A DNA stretch of 64,000 nt from Mantis religiosa (taxonomy: Eukaryota > Arthropoda > Insecta > Mantodea > Mantidae). Location: the NCBI GenBank assembly GCA_030765055.1, contig CM060951.1:53695437-53759436 (forward strand). The letters run 5' to 3'. Position numbers and translations under genes: made by a program. Shown here one piece after another: positions 47,948 through 60,060 of this stretch. The notes beneath the pieces were generated by a model. That model was not told where the DNA came from and ran no database searches. It saw nothing but the letters and a program-made list of their open reading frames with translations. How positions within the stretch are numbered: position 1 is the first letter of the stretch; each line of letters begins with the position of its first letter.

Positions 47948-49440
47948 CAGAGGTGGCCAAATTATTAGACTAAAGCTCTGAAAATTTTTATTTACCTAAC
48001 ATCATGTTGCCAGATATTTATAAGTGTCTCGATAAGTTGAGTTTTAGTTGTGTGGGTTTTCTTGATTTTCTTCTTCACAATGGACCATAAATTCTCTATC
48101 GGGTTCATATTAGGACTATTTCCTGGCCATGGAAGCACTGAAAGATCTAAATCCCTTAAGTATTGTGTTATTTTCTTGGCCTGGTGATACGTTGCACCAT
48201 CGTGCATAAAGATACAGAATCATTTCCGAAGCAATCCCTTATCTGGGGCAGAACTCCTCTTGTTCCATAGTACCCTCAACAGTGTACAATCTTCCAGACA
48301 TAACGCTCCAGACCATCACCTTTGAAGTGTGTTTCGCAGTTGGTTGCTTACACTGAGGATGAAACTCTTCTTCAGTTGTCCTCCGGACATCCTGGCAGCT
48401 TTCATCAGTAACTTCAAACTTGGATTCATCACTAAAGCACGCCTAGATAGAGAAATCCATAATAATGGCAACTATTGGTCAACAATATACTTAATAAGTT
48501 ATACCAAATAATACACTTGTATAGTCTATAAAGGTTATCAATAATTGAATCTGGTTATTAAACTAAATTATCTTTGTTAGAAAGAGTAACACAGTGTATC
48601 GCATTAACTACCTTTTTCAGTCATCAGAAGATCAATGTTTAAGTCCCTTTGCCCAGTTGAGCGTCTTTCTTGTCATATCTGGTGCGAGCTTTGCTTTTCT
48701 TCTGGGTCTTCAACCGCCATCGTACAGGGTTCCCCTGATAGTTCTTAGCTTCTAGTTACTAAAGTATTCCTCAAGTCTCTACTAGTGGATTTTTGGTTTC
48801 TGCATGCCTCAGCCCTAACTTTTCTTACACCTCTAGAACTCAACTTGCTTTTGCTAACACTTTTCCCGCTTCGCTGTGCCTGATATATCTTATTGTTTTC
48901 GTCCATTTCTTTAATTCTGCTTACAGATTTTTGTGATATTTTGAGTCTCTGTGCTACTTCATTTTGTGTATACCATCCTTCTGCTATTGGTGCCCTCGTA
49001 ATACCAATTTTTCTAGGTGATAAGTCACTTTTCCTCTCCATAACCTGAAATGTTCTTTAACATTAAATCTCACAGGTTCTCTAGTCTTTCACTGCATGCA
49101 TAGAACTTCAAAAGCTTTGGTATAATACAGAAGAAGTCTATTGACAAAATAACGCCAAGAGTTCTAAAAATAAACCTTTGAAATATCCAATAAATTTGCA
49201 TGAGCACATATTGAATATACGCAATAAATGTACTCTTATGACAACTGACAGTCAACTTAGCAGATACAGCAGCATATGCTTACAAAACATCCCACAAATC
49301 ATCATAAAATATCCCTGAATGATTCTTATATATCGTTCAATCATTGTTACATCCAAGTTGTCATTAATTTAGAGTTAGGCTGAAATAAGTTCAATTTTAT
49401 GGCTGAAATTCAGCTTAGTCTAATAATTGGGCCACCTCTG
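47948..49440 (-). mobile_element. Tc1-like transposon, 1.5 kb, inactive
   Basis: Terminal repeats CAGAGGTGGCC.AA.TTATTAGACT and their complement bound the element, with TA at 49441-49442 on the right and AA in place of TA on the left. The minus-strand transposase starts at 49041 (MERKSDLSPRKIG) with a helix-turn-helix (NEVAQRLKISQKSVSRI) and ends at 47992. The C-terminal half has MHDGATYHQA and NPIENLWSIVKKKI. The Asp and Glu there are 34 residues apart, the DD34E spacing of Tc1. The central part with the first Asp is broken by stops and frameshifts. Confidence 0.88.
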
Positions 49441-49466
49441 TATATGAAACTAGTTCAAAACACAAA

Positions 49467-49468
<2 letters not shown>

Positions 49469-49498
<30 letters not shown>
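49469..49498. repeat. (CGA)10 microsatellite
   Basis: Ten perfect CGA units directly after the Tc1 element. Confidence 0.95.
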
Positions 49499-49499
<1 letters not shown>

Positions 49500-49737
49500 C
49501 ATGTTAGCAGGCTGTGGAACAGCCCGAAGGGGATCAAATCGTGTACCTGCTCTGGAAAGAGCTTAACCACGTAGTGGCGGGATGTGGGTGTTGCAGGATG
49601 TCGGGTGAAAATTATGTAGATGGGAAGAAAGGAGGTAGTTTGTTGCTCCTCGATGACTGAAAATTAGGGTGCTACGGCCATCGTGCACCGCTGGTGGATA
49701 AGTTACTCAACTAGGAAGAGGATAAGCAGAATTTAAG

Positions 49738-49965
49738 TATCCAGACAAGAATTTTGGATGATGGAAATTTTTGTTTACGCAAGAATGAGTAATCCCACGG
49801 GAACCTTCTGCATAGAGAATAAATAACCCGAAAACATTTATTCTGTGCACGCTGGAGCAGTACCAGATTCGTGCCTGCGGCCATGCCCCAGACTTCACAC
49901 GCGTAGAGCATGACAGGGAGACCAGAGCCACAAAGAGACGCAACTTTAGGGAAACAGACATCGCG
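49738..49965 (-). mobile_element. LINE family H, copy 2, downstream half
   Basis: The minus strand reads SVSLKLRLFVALV, then after a shift LPVMLYACEVWGMAAGTNLV and LLQRAQNKC. It continues from 50701-51025 across the inserted LINE. Confidence 0.75.
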
Positions 49966-50690
49966 GAATGTCCCTTGGCTCCCCAGTACAACTCCCGTTA
50001 AATACCTTGGAGTGCTTTTGGACACTCGACTGACCTGGCGTGTTCATATCGATCGTCTTATATCACTGGCCTCCGGGCGACTTTCAAAACTCTCACCTTT
50101 GTTGCATCGCCGTTCCAGCCTCGGCCTACAGTCTTCATTGTTACTCTACAAATCACTCGTTCGTCCGCTTATTACATAGGCCTGCCAAGTGTGGGGGGCC
50201 GCACACACATGGCATCTGCGCCGTCTTCAGGTCATACAGAATCGCTTCATGCGCATCGCTACCAACGCTCCATGGTTCATCCGTAATCAGCAGCTCCATC
50301 ACGAACTAGGACTGTTACCTCTTCACGACTACATTCGCAGGATCGCTCGTCGTTTCTTTTCCACACTGCAAGAAGTTCCAGGAGTTGTGCATTATAACAT
50401 CGGCGTGCGCACGCGCCAGCCCTCACGCTTGAAGAGGAGACTACCACAGGACCTGCTTCTAAGTGATACCTCTGACTCGAGTGATTCTAGTGCTTGATGT
50501 CTGTCTTACATCTTCAATATTGACATAATTTCTCAGAGAGTATTATTGGAGTTCTAACTTAATGTAGTTAGGGTGCGGCCTGCTAGCCTACCCCTGAGTG
50601 TTATTGTTCTTACTGTACTGTTACCTTCTTTTCACCCTGATCTGTAAAGCACTGTACTGCTGATCGATCAATAAAAAATTATAAAAAAAA
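49966..50690 (+). mobile_element. jockey-type LINE (family B), 5'-truncated, inserted in LINE H
   Basis: 725 bp with AGACATCGCG on both sides (49956-49965, 50691-50700) and an A-rich 3' tail (AATAAAAAATTATAAAAAAA). The frame opens directly with PVKYLGVLLDTRLTWRVHID, then VWGAAHTWHLRRLQVIQNRF and HELGLLPLHDYIRRIARRFF, ending in a Ser/Asp-rich tail at about 50497, with one in-frame stop near 50177. This is the C-terminal end of a jockey-clade reverse transcriptase protein with its 3' UTR. The short poly(A) and exact duplication suggest a young insertion. Confidence 0.87.
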
Positions 50691-51025
50691 AGACATCGCG
50701 AACCGCCACTCAGGGTATACCGATGCCGAGGCACCACACGACCGCTGCGCTAACTCCCGGACGTGCTCCCGAAAAGTTAAGCCCTTATCCAGCTTGAGTC
50801 CCAAGTATTTGATTGAATTCTCCCACCAAATCCTTTGCCCAAAATAGGTGAATGTGGGGAAGTTGGCGGGAAAACGGCGTTTGGTGAACAGAATCGCTTG
50901 ACTTTTCTCCTGTTGATGGACAATCGCCAAAGCGTGCACCATTCTTGGGGCAGATTAAGGTGTCGTTGTATGGGGTTGACGGTTCTGCGAAACACAAAAT
51001 CAAATCATCTAGGAACACTTATTTA
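50691..51025 (-). mobile_element. LINE family H, copy 2, upstream half
   Basis: Minus-strand frames give DDLILCFAEPSTPYND (the YADD region, first residues changed), then SQAILFTKRRFPANFPTFTY, FGQRIWWENSIKYLGLKLDK and REHVRELAQRS. The break point matches copy 1 at 35898/38477. Confidence 0.75.
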
Positions 51026-51063
51026 CTACTTCATCAGTCACATGATTACCATTATATAACACA

Positions 51064-51065
<2 letters not shown>

Positions 51066-51097
<32 letters not shown>
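51066..51097. repeat. (CA)16 microsatellite
   Basis: Perfect dinucleotide run followed by a mixed TG/CG-rich stretch to about 51140. Confidence 0.95.
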
Positions 51098-51101
<4 letters not shown>

Positions 51102-51451
51102 TGTGTGTGCATGTGTATGAGTGCGCGCGCGTGCGTACATGCCAAAAGCTTTTTCATCAGAAACAGGCAATAATTGATAAGAATACATGCAAAGAAATAT
51201 CTCTGTAGATTCCCATGTTGTCTGATTGTTTAAGAAAATTTCCCTTCAAAATGAAACAATTATCTCTGGACTGATTTTAGCTGAACTGTTTGCGACATTT
51301 TCTTATACTACTTTCGTCATGCCAGGAAAGAAATTTTGGGGGACAAGGCCCCTCCTCTTGCGTTGCTTTCAGCATTTAATTATCAAAATCGCAGCATGTC
51401 TTCCGAATTCATCTAATTTAGCATTCTGTTCTGCTTTATTAATAGCCAACA

Positions 51452-51502
51452 TGGCTAATCATGGATCGAACCCGGGATCTGTTGATGCAAGGGTTAACAC
51501 CC
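51452..51502 (-). repeat. tRNA-like SINE head
   Basis: The minus strand shows GGATCAGCGATTAGGGTG and CCCGGGTTCGATCC, the A-box and B-box layout. No clear body follows. Confidence 0.35.
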
Positions 51503-52367
51503 TAATCGCTGATCCACAGACACAATCAACAATGGAATTTGTTGAACTGGAAAAATGCTCTACACATGGCACAATCGATTTTGAGCGTGTTTGGAGTGAG
51601 TGAGGGCCAGGGGGCAGAGAGAAAGACTAACTGCTGCTTCTGGTACGTCAACAAAACTATAATTAAAATGTAAGCAGCGCGTTTCTATCCTTCCCTTGCA
51701 TCTTTAAGGGGCATCTTTATTTTCTTGGTAACAAATTATTTCTTCAACGGAGATTCTGATTCCTGCAGTGGCGTAGAAATCGCCGCCTTTGTTAAGCTAC
51801 AAAGATTGCTCTATTCTGAATTTTATCACTGATTCATTCGTCTATCTACACAGGAAGCGCATTCGTTAACCAAACATCTGCTTCCAGAATACAATCAGCT
51901 GTCATTGTTAAGATTCCACAACCGTTAAGACTTGATAAGAAACAAGCCGACACAGGACTACAGTAACTTTCAGTTCATTTATACGAAACATCTTAAGAAA
52001 ATCTAGTTATGCCAGATTTAAACAGATACCTCCTCAGATTCTTACATCATATCAATTAGCATTTTTATGCATTCTTTATTTAAGTTAATTCTCATGGCGT
52101 ACATCTATCCATTTCGGCCTACATAAAGAATGCGGATTCCTTTACAACTTACGCCCGCTATCTCCTAGGCCTACTTCAATTCAATACAATGCAATGATAA
52201 TAGCCATTGCCAGGCTTACGTAAGTAAACATTTATGTGAAACAGGACAGTAATTACGCTGAAATATAAAGTTTGTCATACCAAAACATACCAGGTCCTCA
52301 AAATACGAATGCATACCTCTGCTACTTGAGAAACGTACATTCTCGACATCTCAGAATGAAGTTTTCA
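51503..52367. other. nothing recognised
   Basis: No supported feature. Confidence 0.3.
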
Positions 52368-52566
52368 TATATACTCAGCATGTATCTCTAAAATTTTGCA
52401 TGTTTTAACACATTTAACCACATCTTTAATACAAGGTTGTGATACATTATTTATTTGATAATGTTATTATATACTCAGCATGTATCTCTAAATTTTGCAT
52501 GTTTTAACACGTTTAACCACATCTTTAACACAAGGTTGTGATATATTATTTATTTGATAATGTTAT
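52368..52566. repeat. tandem duplication of a 100-bp unit
   Basis: 52368-52467 and 52468-52566 are two adjacent copies differing at about five positions, with one A lost in the second. The start TATATACTCAGCATG repeats exactly. Confidence 0.95.
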
Positions 52567-55445
52567 TTAGAGTTTAAAAATATTTAAAGAATATATTTTA
52601 AAATGTTATGTTTATATGAGGAAGTGACATTGTAAAAAACATGTGTATATGGGAGGCTATTACTCTTTAAAAAAAAAGTATATGGAAACGTTTGGTTGTT
52701 AAGGACAACGGTCAGAAAAATCAACAGTCCTTAGCGGGGATAAGATTATTAGACGCTTGGACCTGATAGAAGTTAGATGTCTGGATAGGAAAGTCAAAGG
52801 ACGTTAATCATTCGGCAAAGTTATTGTAAAAGTGTAGTTCTAATATTGTGTTTATTTTCAAACAACTATGTATAGTTGCTAATTTTGGAAACCAATGCAG
52901 TTATTAGAAGATTTTAAATCAAAATATCTCATTTTTTATTCCAATACCTAAACCTGGAAAATCTTTAGTTACGACATCCATGCAGTTCTTCCTTCACTAA
53001 CAATTATACAAGATCTGGTTTGAAAGGTGATGGTCATGTTCATGTCCACGAGGATACAGCCATGTTATCTACATGCCATTAATTTGTTGCAAGTTGAAAA
53101 ATATTTTACTGTGTTTGCAAAATTTAAAGCCGGATTTACACCAAAACACTTGGCTCCATATTGTCATTATTATATCAACTCGGTGACTAGGAAGAAAACT
53201 TTTTTATGTTAGTTATCCGGAACTTTTAATTGTTTTCTTTGGAAACATAAAACCAAAAGTGAGGTTCAAATTGTTGAATAAAATGGATACAATGCTTCCG
53301 CGAGATTTCCTGGTATTTTAAAAATCGTTATAAGTAATTTTGACCAGTATTGTGCCTTTTAATTAGCTGCTTAACGCAAGATTAAAATACTTCGGAATGG
53401 TACAAAAGTAAACACTGATCCCCAAAAGACGCCCAACAATTCTAATTTCGGTTATATCAAATACTTTAACGCAACACAATGAAACTCCTGAAAATTATTC
53501 CGATTTCTGAGAAACAGCGTGGCTCAAGTTTGTTTTAACAACTAGCCATTTGTTTCTTCAAATTGCATCCACATTCATCCAGAATTATATTTATTTGCCT
53601 TGTTAATGGGACGTTTTACTACTGATAAATAAGCAGTCACTGCATTGGTAATATCACCTATAAGCATAACCTTTACCACTTCAGTTTTTAAGTACTCGAC
53701 AGATAAACGCCAGAACAGTTTATCTTGTGAATGAATTTCCATTGTCTTCAGAAGTCGGCAGTTATACATCTGCAGTTATAAATTGTGTCTTTGGGAATTA
53801 TTCCATTCTATTTAGTTGGTTTATGAGCCAGATACTATTTGCTTCGCTTTTTAACATATCTCATAATAGCTTTTGCATAGATCTCTTAAATCCCTTTTAA
53901 TGGTCCGATGTACAAAGCGTTAAGGAATTAAAACACACAGCTCTATGTTAAAATGTACATATGCTTCATATTACAGATTTTTCCAAGAGTAGCATTTTCT
54001 TTCTAAAAGTCACTGGCATAACATTTTTTGTCTATTTGTGTATTTAATGACACAAATTTAACATCCCAGTTTAACTTTCGTTACACGACTATACAAGCAA
54101 AATATATGAAGGGCAATAAATGCAAAAATAGTTTCACATTTTTCAATGTGATTCTCTGATAAAGAAATGCTGCAACGAAACGGCTGCATTCTTGCGACGT
54201 TTGGGTGCAGCCTTAGTTTTCATATTAGTCTCCCAATGCGCAGTTCAGCAACAGAAAGAGATAAGATTGTTACGAGGTACTCCAAAGAAAATATTGGTAA
54301 TCTTGAATAAAAGAACTATCACAAAATATTCCCACAAAAGCTTACTTTTTTTCTATTAATTTCCTATTAATCAAAATAAGCCTTAGCAATAGAACTTTCA
54401 TTACACATTTTGTTTTAGATGCAAAAATACGCAAAAAAAAAGAATCGATCGTGAGATATCAATATGCTTGAAATTCTAAAGTTTTGGAGAAACAAGTGAA
54501 TAGCGACAGCACTTTAAAAAAGTTACAAAAGCATTAATAATCACAAACCAATAGGTAATAAGTCATGGATATCTCCCTTCTGAAGAACACGTCACAACCT
54601 ACTCCAAAAGCTTCATAACATACATTTTATTTGTAACGTAAATATCTTTAAAAGCATATGGTGTTAATCAAAATCCTTAGCAATTTTTGAGAAAATAAAG
54701 AATTTTCGGAAAATGTCCCATGCAAAAGATAAGTTTGGGATAAAGGATTTTCTTGAAGTTGAATTTATTCAGAACAGCAAAAACAGCTGACTGTTCATAA
54801 AGAACCATAACTTGGCATTCTTACAACATTAATCTTAATATACAACATTTTACTTCAGTTTTAACGTCCTGGGAGCAGGCGTACTAACTAGGAACAACAA
54901 CTATCGACAACACGACTAAGAGAAAATTACGACATTCTCCTGTTACAGAAGATATGATTTGTTCACTCAATTGTTTCCTTACTTCAGATTAATCTGATGC
55001 TCTCTTGCGTGATCCATTGCATCATTCCTCCTAATACAATCCAACATTTCAAGTGGAAAGATGGACAAAGTTGCCGGGCAGCTGAATGTGCTATTTTTGG
55101 ACCTGTCTGCTTACGTATTAATTTGGTTTCATAACTGCATCTTTTTGTTTGCTACATTTTACGTAATAATTAGTTACTGTGCTTCTCTAAAGTGGCCACA
55201 ATGTAGACACATGTGCCACAATCTATGTTTTGCCTTGCCAAAATAGGACCGATGTATTTGTTGTTGGGGAAATCGACTGGCAGTGGCTCTGCAGTCAATT
55301 GCCAGCTTTACTAACAAATGAAGATTCACTCGGTGTAAGCCTATGCACAAATGTAAAGTTTTCAGGAAACAAATTGCCTAATTATTTATCTTATACTTTC
55401 AACTCAGACTTTAAAGTAAAAACGTCATTATATATAAACAAAAAT
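52567..55445. other. 2.9 kb without recognised features
   Basis: AT-rich on both strands. The longest frames (60-100 codons) have no family motif or splice context. Confidence 0.35.
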
Positions 55446-55680
55446 AGCCGCGCCGTGACAGCGTGGTTAGACCGCTCGACTCTCACCAAGACGGCCCGGG
55501 TTCGATCCCAGGATTCCGCAAAGTGAAATTTGTGGTGAACAAACACGGCGCTGGGTCGGGTTTCCTCCGGTTTCTCCCACCGTCTCATTCCACCAGTGCA
55601 TCTTCATTCCATGTATCATCAGTGTCACCGCCTGCGGTGCCGCATGTAGTAAATGCTGACGTTAAACCCTACACATTTCA
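55446..55680 (+). mobile_element. SINE family B, copy 2
   Basis: Head GCCGCGCCGTGACAGCGTGG, B box GGGTTCGATCCCAGG, and a body with TTTCCTCCGGTTTCTCCC and GTGTCACCGCCTGCGG. It matches 34270-34499 in reverse. Confidence 0.85.
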
Positions 55681-55689
55681 CAGAAACAA

Positions 55690-55800
55690 AAATGACTCGG
55701 TGATTAGCGAGTAACTTGTCACAAGCAAGTTCCAGGTTCGATTTCCGGCAGGCGTGGGAATTTTTCTTTAATAACAATTATTACCCACCACCTATAGAAT
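55690..55800 (+). mobile_element. SINE family E, copy 2
   Basis: tRNA-like head with CCAGGTTCGATTTCCGG, then GGGAATTTTTCTTTAATAAC as at 33365-33480. Confidence 0.45.
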
Positions 55801-56006
55801 AACGAAGTGATGTAAAAATAAATAAGTAAGCTGAAAACGACGAAAATCTAGTTACCTAACCCAAAAGTACAAAGAGTAAAAACATTAAATACCAGTCAAA
55901 GTCCCCGATAAGACTTTAGAACTTAAAGAGGCCTATAGAAATGAAAACAGGGTTTGAAAGTCCTTCAAAACTGATTCCAATGTTATTTTAACATATTTAA
56001 CTTTTT

Positions 56007-56860
56007 TAATGTAAATTTATATTGAGGAATTAATCCTTAAAGAATTAATCCTTTTAAATACATTACTCCGGTATATGGGTGATTTTTGATTAATTAGAGC
56101 CAACTGAAAAATTAAATGCCATGGCCGGGATTTGAACCACGGATCTACTGGTTTCCGTCCAGTCGCTCTACCCTTGAGCTACCATGGTCAACGTGCCTTC
56201 CTGACATTAAATTCTCCATTTGACTCATTATATTTCCCGGTGGACCACTTAAGGTTCTCATATTTGAGACAACTACTTGTGGCGACTTACTATTATTGTA
56301 AGTACTTAATTACCAGGATTTTTATCGTAGATTATTTTTTAATGTAAATTTATATTGAGGAATTAATCCTTAAAGAATTAATCCTTTTAAATACATTACT
56401 CCGGAAGGCACTCAGGAAGGCACGTTGACCATGGTAGCTCAAGGGTAGAGCGACTGGACGGAAACCAGTAGATCCGTGGTTCAAATCCCGGCCATGGCAT
56501 TGAATTTTTCAGTTGGCTCTAATTAATCAAAAATCACCCATATACCGGAGTAATGTATTTAAAAGGATTAATTCTTTAAGGATTAATTCCTCAATATAAA
56601 TTTACATTAAAAAAATAATCTACGATAAAAATCCTGGTAATTAAGTACTTACAATAGTAAGTCGCCACAAGTAGTTGTCTCAAATATGAGAACCTTAAGT
56701 GGTCCACCGAGAAATATAATGAGTCAATTGGAGAATTTAATGTCAGGAAGGCACGTTGACCATGGTAGCTCAAGGGTAGAGCGACTGGACGGAAACCAGT
56801 AGATCCGTGGTTCAAATCCCGGCCATGGCATTGAATTTTTCAGTTGGCTCTAATTAATAT
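56007..56860. repeat. SINE family C array arranged as an inverted repeat
   Basis: Left arm 56093-56404 and right arm 56545-56860 are inverted copies of about 312-316 bp with only a few differences. Each arm includes a tRNA-like head (56118-56187 minus; 56760-56829 plus) and a shared body. A third head (56429-56498 plus) lies between them. The block 56007-56075 is a direct duplicate of 56338-56404. The head starts CCATGGTAGCTCAAGGG and has GTGGTTCAAATCCCGGCC as B box. The structure is a tandem SINE array partly inverted. Confidence 0.8.
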
Positions 56861-58769
56861 TTAACTTTTCTTACAAAGAAAAAAATATCACTTCTACGTG
56901 TTGTAAACCCGTTCGAATTAATGAGTATAGAGGCATGTATGCACTTCTGCGATAATGGGTATAAAGCAATATCTTGTGATAGTTCCTTGGGCATGCATAC
57001 TGAAAGAAAATGACAGCTTATTTCTGTTCTAATCCCTACAAATGAGGGGTCAATTTAAAAAGTCGTTATTAAACTGTAAGTAGATTATTATTACATTTGT
57101 CGCTTTGATTCTTCAAGAATTTATTTTTGGTATGCATGCCTCAGAACATTAGTTTCCCAATTATGTTATCTTCCTGTTACCAGGTTTATTCAATTTCATT
57201 TATTTATTTTGTCAATAACATGTCACATCTTTCTCTAAGCTATCGAAAACATACACTCGACTTCAGGGTGCACCCAATCCGTAAAAAATCTCCCCTTCCA
57301 CATAAATTTGCCTTGGATTGTTATTGTATGCTTATTTCCATTATTTATTGGCCATGGTGCAAATACCTGCAATTGTCCTCAATTCTTCTTCAGTGAGAGC
57401 GATATTATAGGCATTACTAAGACAGTCCCTGGCCTTGGTGCAAACCGAGCTGCTGTATTTGGTTACACTTTGTGTCTGGGCGTTGCCTCGACCTCAGGAA
57501 CTGTCCTCATACAAGTGATTGACGTCATCTAAATGAACAGCTCCTGTTTCCACGCAACCATAGCTCGAGCTACCCTTCCTTACACGTGGAGCGGCAAACA
57601 AAATACAGAAGGAAGTTATTTCCTTATTATAAACTAATCTCTTCCCCTCATTTCCAGGAACCTCTCTTAAGATAAACTCAGACAGGAAAACACCAGAGGT
57701 TATTTGAGTCTCTGCGGGTTTCCATTTGCTTTCCTTCAACTTTTCAAAACACTTCTTATTGCGTTTCACAAGGAAGCAAAGAAACTCTGCAGTTAATCGT
57801 GTGAGCAAATTTTACTTTTGTACCATTATAATAACAGTTGATTCAGCGTTTTCTTCATTTTCAATGGTCAATTTTACAGTTCCTTTCAATAGGATTTGTA
57901 AATTCTACTTTTGGATGATTCAAGTTACTTTATTTGGAAACAAAGATCTAAGATGCGCTATAAGTACGCTCCCCGTAACAAAATATATGAGTTTAATTAA
58001 TTCTATAAATATGGTGGTTTGTTTACTTAAAGTAAACAGAATTATTTGCATTCTCCGCTACCAATCCATTCTTTAAATCTAAATTGAACTAAAGCTATTA
58101 CTATATTTTCCAAATATTTCTAACTGAATACCTCTTAACTGAACGAACCGATAGCTGCAAAGCTTGCATTCAAATCAAAACAAATGCTATCTAATCAGAA
58201 TTACTCTAGATATTGAATCAGTCCTACCGGAGGAGGAAGTTTTCCTCACAGCATATCTGATATAACATATTTATTGTGCATATTTCAAAATTTTTACAAT
58301 TTACAACTTTTGGCTACATTTATTTGCCGTTACCTTGTTGCTACCTTTGCTTCCATGACACCCTGGTCTTTTGCTCTGCCAGGTTGCTCTTAACCTCCAT
58401 TCCTCCTTGATTACTTAATTAGTCCCTTTCTTCACCCTTGTAACTAAATTGTTTATGGGTGTCACACAATTCCACGTTGTGACGCCAATTTGATGCAAAT
58501 AATTTAATGGCGAGCAAATAAGTCGGCGAGCAATGAGGTTTCTCTCAGGGTATGCGTGGATGTGTGTGAGAAGGAGATTCTAATAACACTGGAATGCCCG
58601 TTTCCAACTTATTTATTTACTGCTTCTTCTTTTAAAACATTGAAATGAAAGTTGCCGACCAAGGGTTACCAATCTCTGTTTAGAGTTACCGACGGCAGAA
58701 TGTTTATTGCTCGATAAACTTTATTCGTTCCTCACGTATATATGAACCGACAAATATCAAACACAGAAC
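56861..58769. other. upstream sequence, no gene supported
   Basis: The minus frame 57808-57494 is the longest (104 codons) but has no recognised motif and no splice link to the corepressor exons. Confidence 0.35.
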
Positions 58770-58770
58770 A

Positions 58771-58894
58771 GGTTGACCGCCCTAATAGGCTTCACGCCTC
58801 GGACTCTTCTCATCGGCCTGACGCCGAAGACTCCTCTAATGGCTTCCTAGCCACGAACTGCCCGCATCGGCTCCACGCCGAAGACTGCTTGAAT
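58771..58894. repeat. degenerate minisatellite, about 27-bp unit
   Basis: Four units start at 58788, 58815, 58841 and 58869. Each follows GGC(T/C)..(A/C)CGCC..(G/A)GACT with an interposed CATC or TAAT. A partial unit precedes. The surrounding 58450-59110 is GC-richer and may be part of an LTR. Confidence 0.7.
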
Positions 58895-59169
58895 GACCAC
58901 AGCTGCGCGTGTGTGTATATGTAACTTTCACTCTCAGGAAACTCCTTTTCAACCAAAATCGCTTTGTGGCTGTTTTGTCGCCATTGTAAGTGATCCAAAG
59001 AATTCCCTATTCATACAAGTCAAGTGAGCCCCTTTAGAAAACTGCTAAGGACGCTGTTTCTTACATTGCTTTTGTTATAACACCTTTCCCTACAACTGCT
59101 GGACTCAACTGGCCTTGCCCTTGTCGTAACAAAGAACCAACATTCCTTTGACATCCATCATGATTCTTT

Positions 59170-60060
59170 ACTTCTGGCAAACCTTAATTTCGGTATCACC
59201 CTCCTCTTCCTTTCTTACATGTTTTTACTTTTCTGGCGCATTTTTCTTTTACTTTATGCAAGAACTCGCCAATACTTCTTACCTTCTTTTCCTCCCTGCC
59301 CGTTAACATTTTTATAGCTATTATCCTCTTCTCTACTTTCTCCCATTTGTCTTCCCAAACCTTCTTTCTTCATATTACAACCTCCTCGCATTCTGTTACA
59401 TAGTGTTCTATGCTTTCTTTTCCCCCACACAATTCACAAATTCTCTTTTCCCTACCTGTTACCCCTCTTAGAAATATTATTCCTGTTGTCATCTATGCTA
59501 ACCCTTCTCTCTCTTGCCTATTGCAGTATTCTACATATTCTTCTCGTCCCCAATATCTTTTTATTTGCTTGTAAAATTGTACTGATTTCATATTTTCTAG
59601 ACTTCCCCATATTTCCTGTCTTTCTATATCTTTTATTCTGCATTTAACTAATTTAGCCACATCGCATGCATTCCTTTTCTCTAATCTCCATATATCTCCC
59701 ATTCCTATGTTTTCCATAATTCCTCCTATCTCTGTCCAAAAAATATTTGAGTTCTCTAATCTTTTTTGCTGTCTCATGCATAATTTCATAATTTCTCCTT
59801 CTTTAACCAAACACCTACACCAAAATTTTATTATTCTTTCCATTATTATTATATTTCTTGTCTTTCTTAATTCTACTAAAGCTACTTCCCTAGGTGCTGA
59901 CCTTGGTACGCCTAGTAGCTCTTTACAAAACCTTCTTTAGTTTTGGTCCACCGTTTTGTTTACCTCTGTGCCCCCCCCCCCAGATGTCCACAGCATAAAA
60001 TATTTTGGATTCAACTAGTACTTCATACATTCTTTCTAACCATTTGGTTGTCATTCCTCA
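59170..60060 (-). mobile_element. LINE C-terminal part with CCHC-type finger
   Basis: Minus-strand frames read KELLGVPRSAPREVALVEL, then the 59843-59493 frame (FWCRCLVKEGEIMKL, WGSLENMKSVQFYKQIKR), and then ICELCGGKESIEHYVTECE near 59440. The last is a C-x2-C-x8-H-x4-C finger typical of the C-terminus of non-LTR retrotransposons. Purine-rich coding gives the pyrimidine-rich plus strand. A C10 run at 59970-59979 lies within it. Confidence 0.65.

Noticed and set aside
56429..56498. Functional tRNA genes at the tRNA-like heads
   Set aside because: They lie within repeated SINE units with extra body sequence, and the cloverleaf is not complete.
57494..57808. 104-codon minus-strand frame as a possible upstream corepressor exon
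   Set aside because: No resemblance to NCoR N-termini, and no donor giving the needed phase-2 end that I could support.
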